Below, piece by piece: positions 4,958-5,782 of a stretch of DNA of 5,782 nt; position 1 is the first letter of the stretch, and each line of letters begins with the position of its first letter. The notes beneath the pieces are model-generated. The model saw only the letters and a list, made by a program, of their open reading frames with translations, was not told the DNA's origin and made no database searches. A program made the position numbers and the translations under genes. The DNA lies in the NCBI GenBank assembly GCA_022703195.1, contig JAKLEF010000137.1:1-5782 (forward strand). The letters run 5' to 3'. Source of the DNA: Candidatus Fermentibacterota bacterium (lineage in GTDB: Bacteria > Fermentibacterota > Fermentibacteria > Fermentibacterales > Fermentibacteraceae).

Positions 4958-5782
4958 ATGAACGACGCCCCCAGGACAATGGTCACCATAGACGGCAACG
5001 AGGCCGCCGCGACCATTGCGCACAAGCTCAGCGAAGTGATAGCCATCTATCCCATCACGCCCTCGAGCACCATGGGCGAGTACGCCGACGAATGGTCCGC
5101 CAAGGGCAGGAGGAACCTCTGGGGCACCGTCCCCCTCGTCCAGGAGATGCAGAGCGAGGGAGGGGCGGCCGCGGCCGTACACGGCGCCCTCCAGGCCGGC
5201 GCCCTCACCACCACCTTCACGGCCTCCCAGGGCCTCCTGCTGATGATCCCAACGATGTACAAGATCGCAGGCGAGCTCACACCCGTGGTCTTCCACGTAT
5301 CCGCGCGCGCCCTGGCCTGCCAGGGGCTCTCGATCTTCGGCGACCACGGCGACGTCATGGCAGTCAGGCAGACAGGCTTCGCGCTCCTGGCCAGCAACTC
5401 GGTGCAGGAGGCGATGGACCTCGCCCTCGTGGCCCACGCAGCCACCCTGAAGGCGCGCATCCCGTTCGTCCACTTCTTCGACGGATTCAGGACCAGCAGC
5501 GAAGTCCAGAAGATCGAGGTGGTCGGCGAGGACGCCATTTCCGCCATGATCGACACCGACGCCCTGGCGGCCTTCCGCAACAGGGCCCTCGACCCGGAGA
5601 GGCCGGTGCTCAGGGGCACCAGCCAGAACCCGGACGTCTACTTCCAGGGCCGCGAGACCGTCAATCCCTACTATCTCGCGGTGCCCGGCATCGTCCAGGA
5701 TGCGATGGATCGCTTCGCGTCGCTCACCGGCCGGGCCTACAGGCTCTTCGAGTATGTCGGCGCGCCTGATGCCGAAAGGGTC
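4958..5782 (+). CDS. nifJ: Pyruvate:ferredoxin (flavodoxin) oxidoreductase, N-terminal part
   Basis: Thiamine-diphosphate enzyme that converts pyruvate and CoA to acetyl-CoA and CO2 while reducing ferredoxin; a cytoplasmic, oxygen-sensitive hub of anaerobic metabolism. The 275 visible residues align almost without gaps to the single-chain form, as in Desulfovibrio africanus, and stay in frame to the window edge; full proteins are about 1,170-1,200 residues. Visible are TIDGN near the start, IYPITPSSTMGEYAD (30-44), EMQSEGGAAAAVHGAL (63-78), TTTFTASQGLLLMIP (84-98), SIFGDHGDV (125-133), PFVHFFDGFRTS (169-180), RGTSQNPDVYFQGRE (220-234) and YVGAPDAERV at the edge. T34, E67 and R117 correspond to T31, E64 and R114 of D. 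africanus, cofactor- and substrate-contacting residues (numbers from memory). Domain I is essentially complete; the ferredoxin-like cluster domain and the C-terminal TPP domain lie outside the window. ATG 4949 would add three residues. Weak separation from asnS suggests shared transcription. Confidence 0.97.
   Translation, partial: MNDAPRTMVTIDGNEAAATIAHKLSEVIAIYPITPSSTMGEYADEWSAKGRRNLWGTVPLVQEMQSEGGAAAAVHGALQAGALTTTFTASQGLLLMIPTMYKIAGELTPVVFHVSARALACQGLSIFGDHGDVMAVRQTGFALLASNSVQEAMDLALVAHAATLKARIPFVHFFDGFRTSSEVQKIEVVGEDAISAMIDTDALAAFRNRALDPERPVLRGTSQNPDVYFQGRETVNPYYLAVPGIVQDAMDRFASLTGRAYRLFEYVGAPDAERV

Noticed and set aside
3484..5046. A 520-codon open frame on the minus strand across asnS and into the next gene
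   Set aside because: It is antisense to an unmistakable AsnRS. Its translation is low-complexity, rich in Arg, Glu, Gly and His and matches no family I recognise; such long antisense frames are expected where third positions are mostly G or C.
1..5782. CRISPR array, insertion sequence, phage, toxin-antitoxin or defence genes
   Set aside because: No regularly spaced repeats, transposase or integrase motifs or terminal inverted repeats are seen, and all coding space is accounted for by six recognisable genes.

Overview
The window is GC-rich (roughly 60-65% by eye), gene-dense bacterial chromosome. It holds six protein genes in two divergent sets and no intergenic gap above about 160 bases. I see no RNA gene, CRISPR array, insertion sequence, integrase or phage gene. 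Two clues bear on the host. A single-chain pyruvate:ferredoxin oxidoreductase points to an anaerobic or fermentative metabolism. Arginine is written mostly as AGG despite the high GC (10 of 16 Arg codons in the visible oxidoreductase), which is unlike typical actinobacteria or pseudomonads. With an RNase HIII, a Bacteroidetes-like DUF937 protein and a secreted DUF3108 protein, this suggests a Gram-negative-type anaerobe, perhaps from a poorly cultured FCB-like phylum. That placement is inference and only tentative.

Left half (1-3367), minus strand, read right to left: a DUF937 protein (3367-2774), a GT4-family glycosyltransferase (2754-1642), an exported DUF3108 protein (1640-843) and ribonuclease HIII (850 to beyond base 1). 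The gaps are 19 nt, 1 nt and an 8-nt overlap, so this is very probably one operon with translational coupling at its distal end. A TTGACA / 17 nt / AATGAT promoter lies just upstream of the DUF937 gene. The set is functionally mixed: one housekeeping nuclease, one sugar transferase and two proteins of families without a firm function.

Right half (3526-5782), plus strand: a complete asparaginyl-tRNA synthetase (asnS) followed after 49 nt by the N-terminal 275 residues of pyruvate:ferredoxin oxidoreductase, which runs off the right edge. No terminator separates them, so co-transcription is likely. The two sets share one 158-base divergent promoter region.

Most of the window is core metabolism and information processing. 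I found no convincing new system. The points most worth a second look are the probable CTG start of the glycosyltransferase, the altered motif-2 loop of AsnRS, the unexplained DUF937-GT4-DUF3108-rnhC operon, and a C(UUCG)G hairpin pressed against the rnhC start codon.
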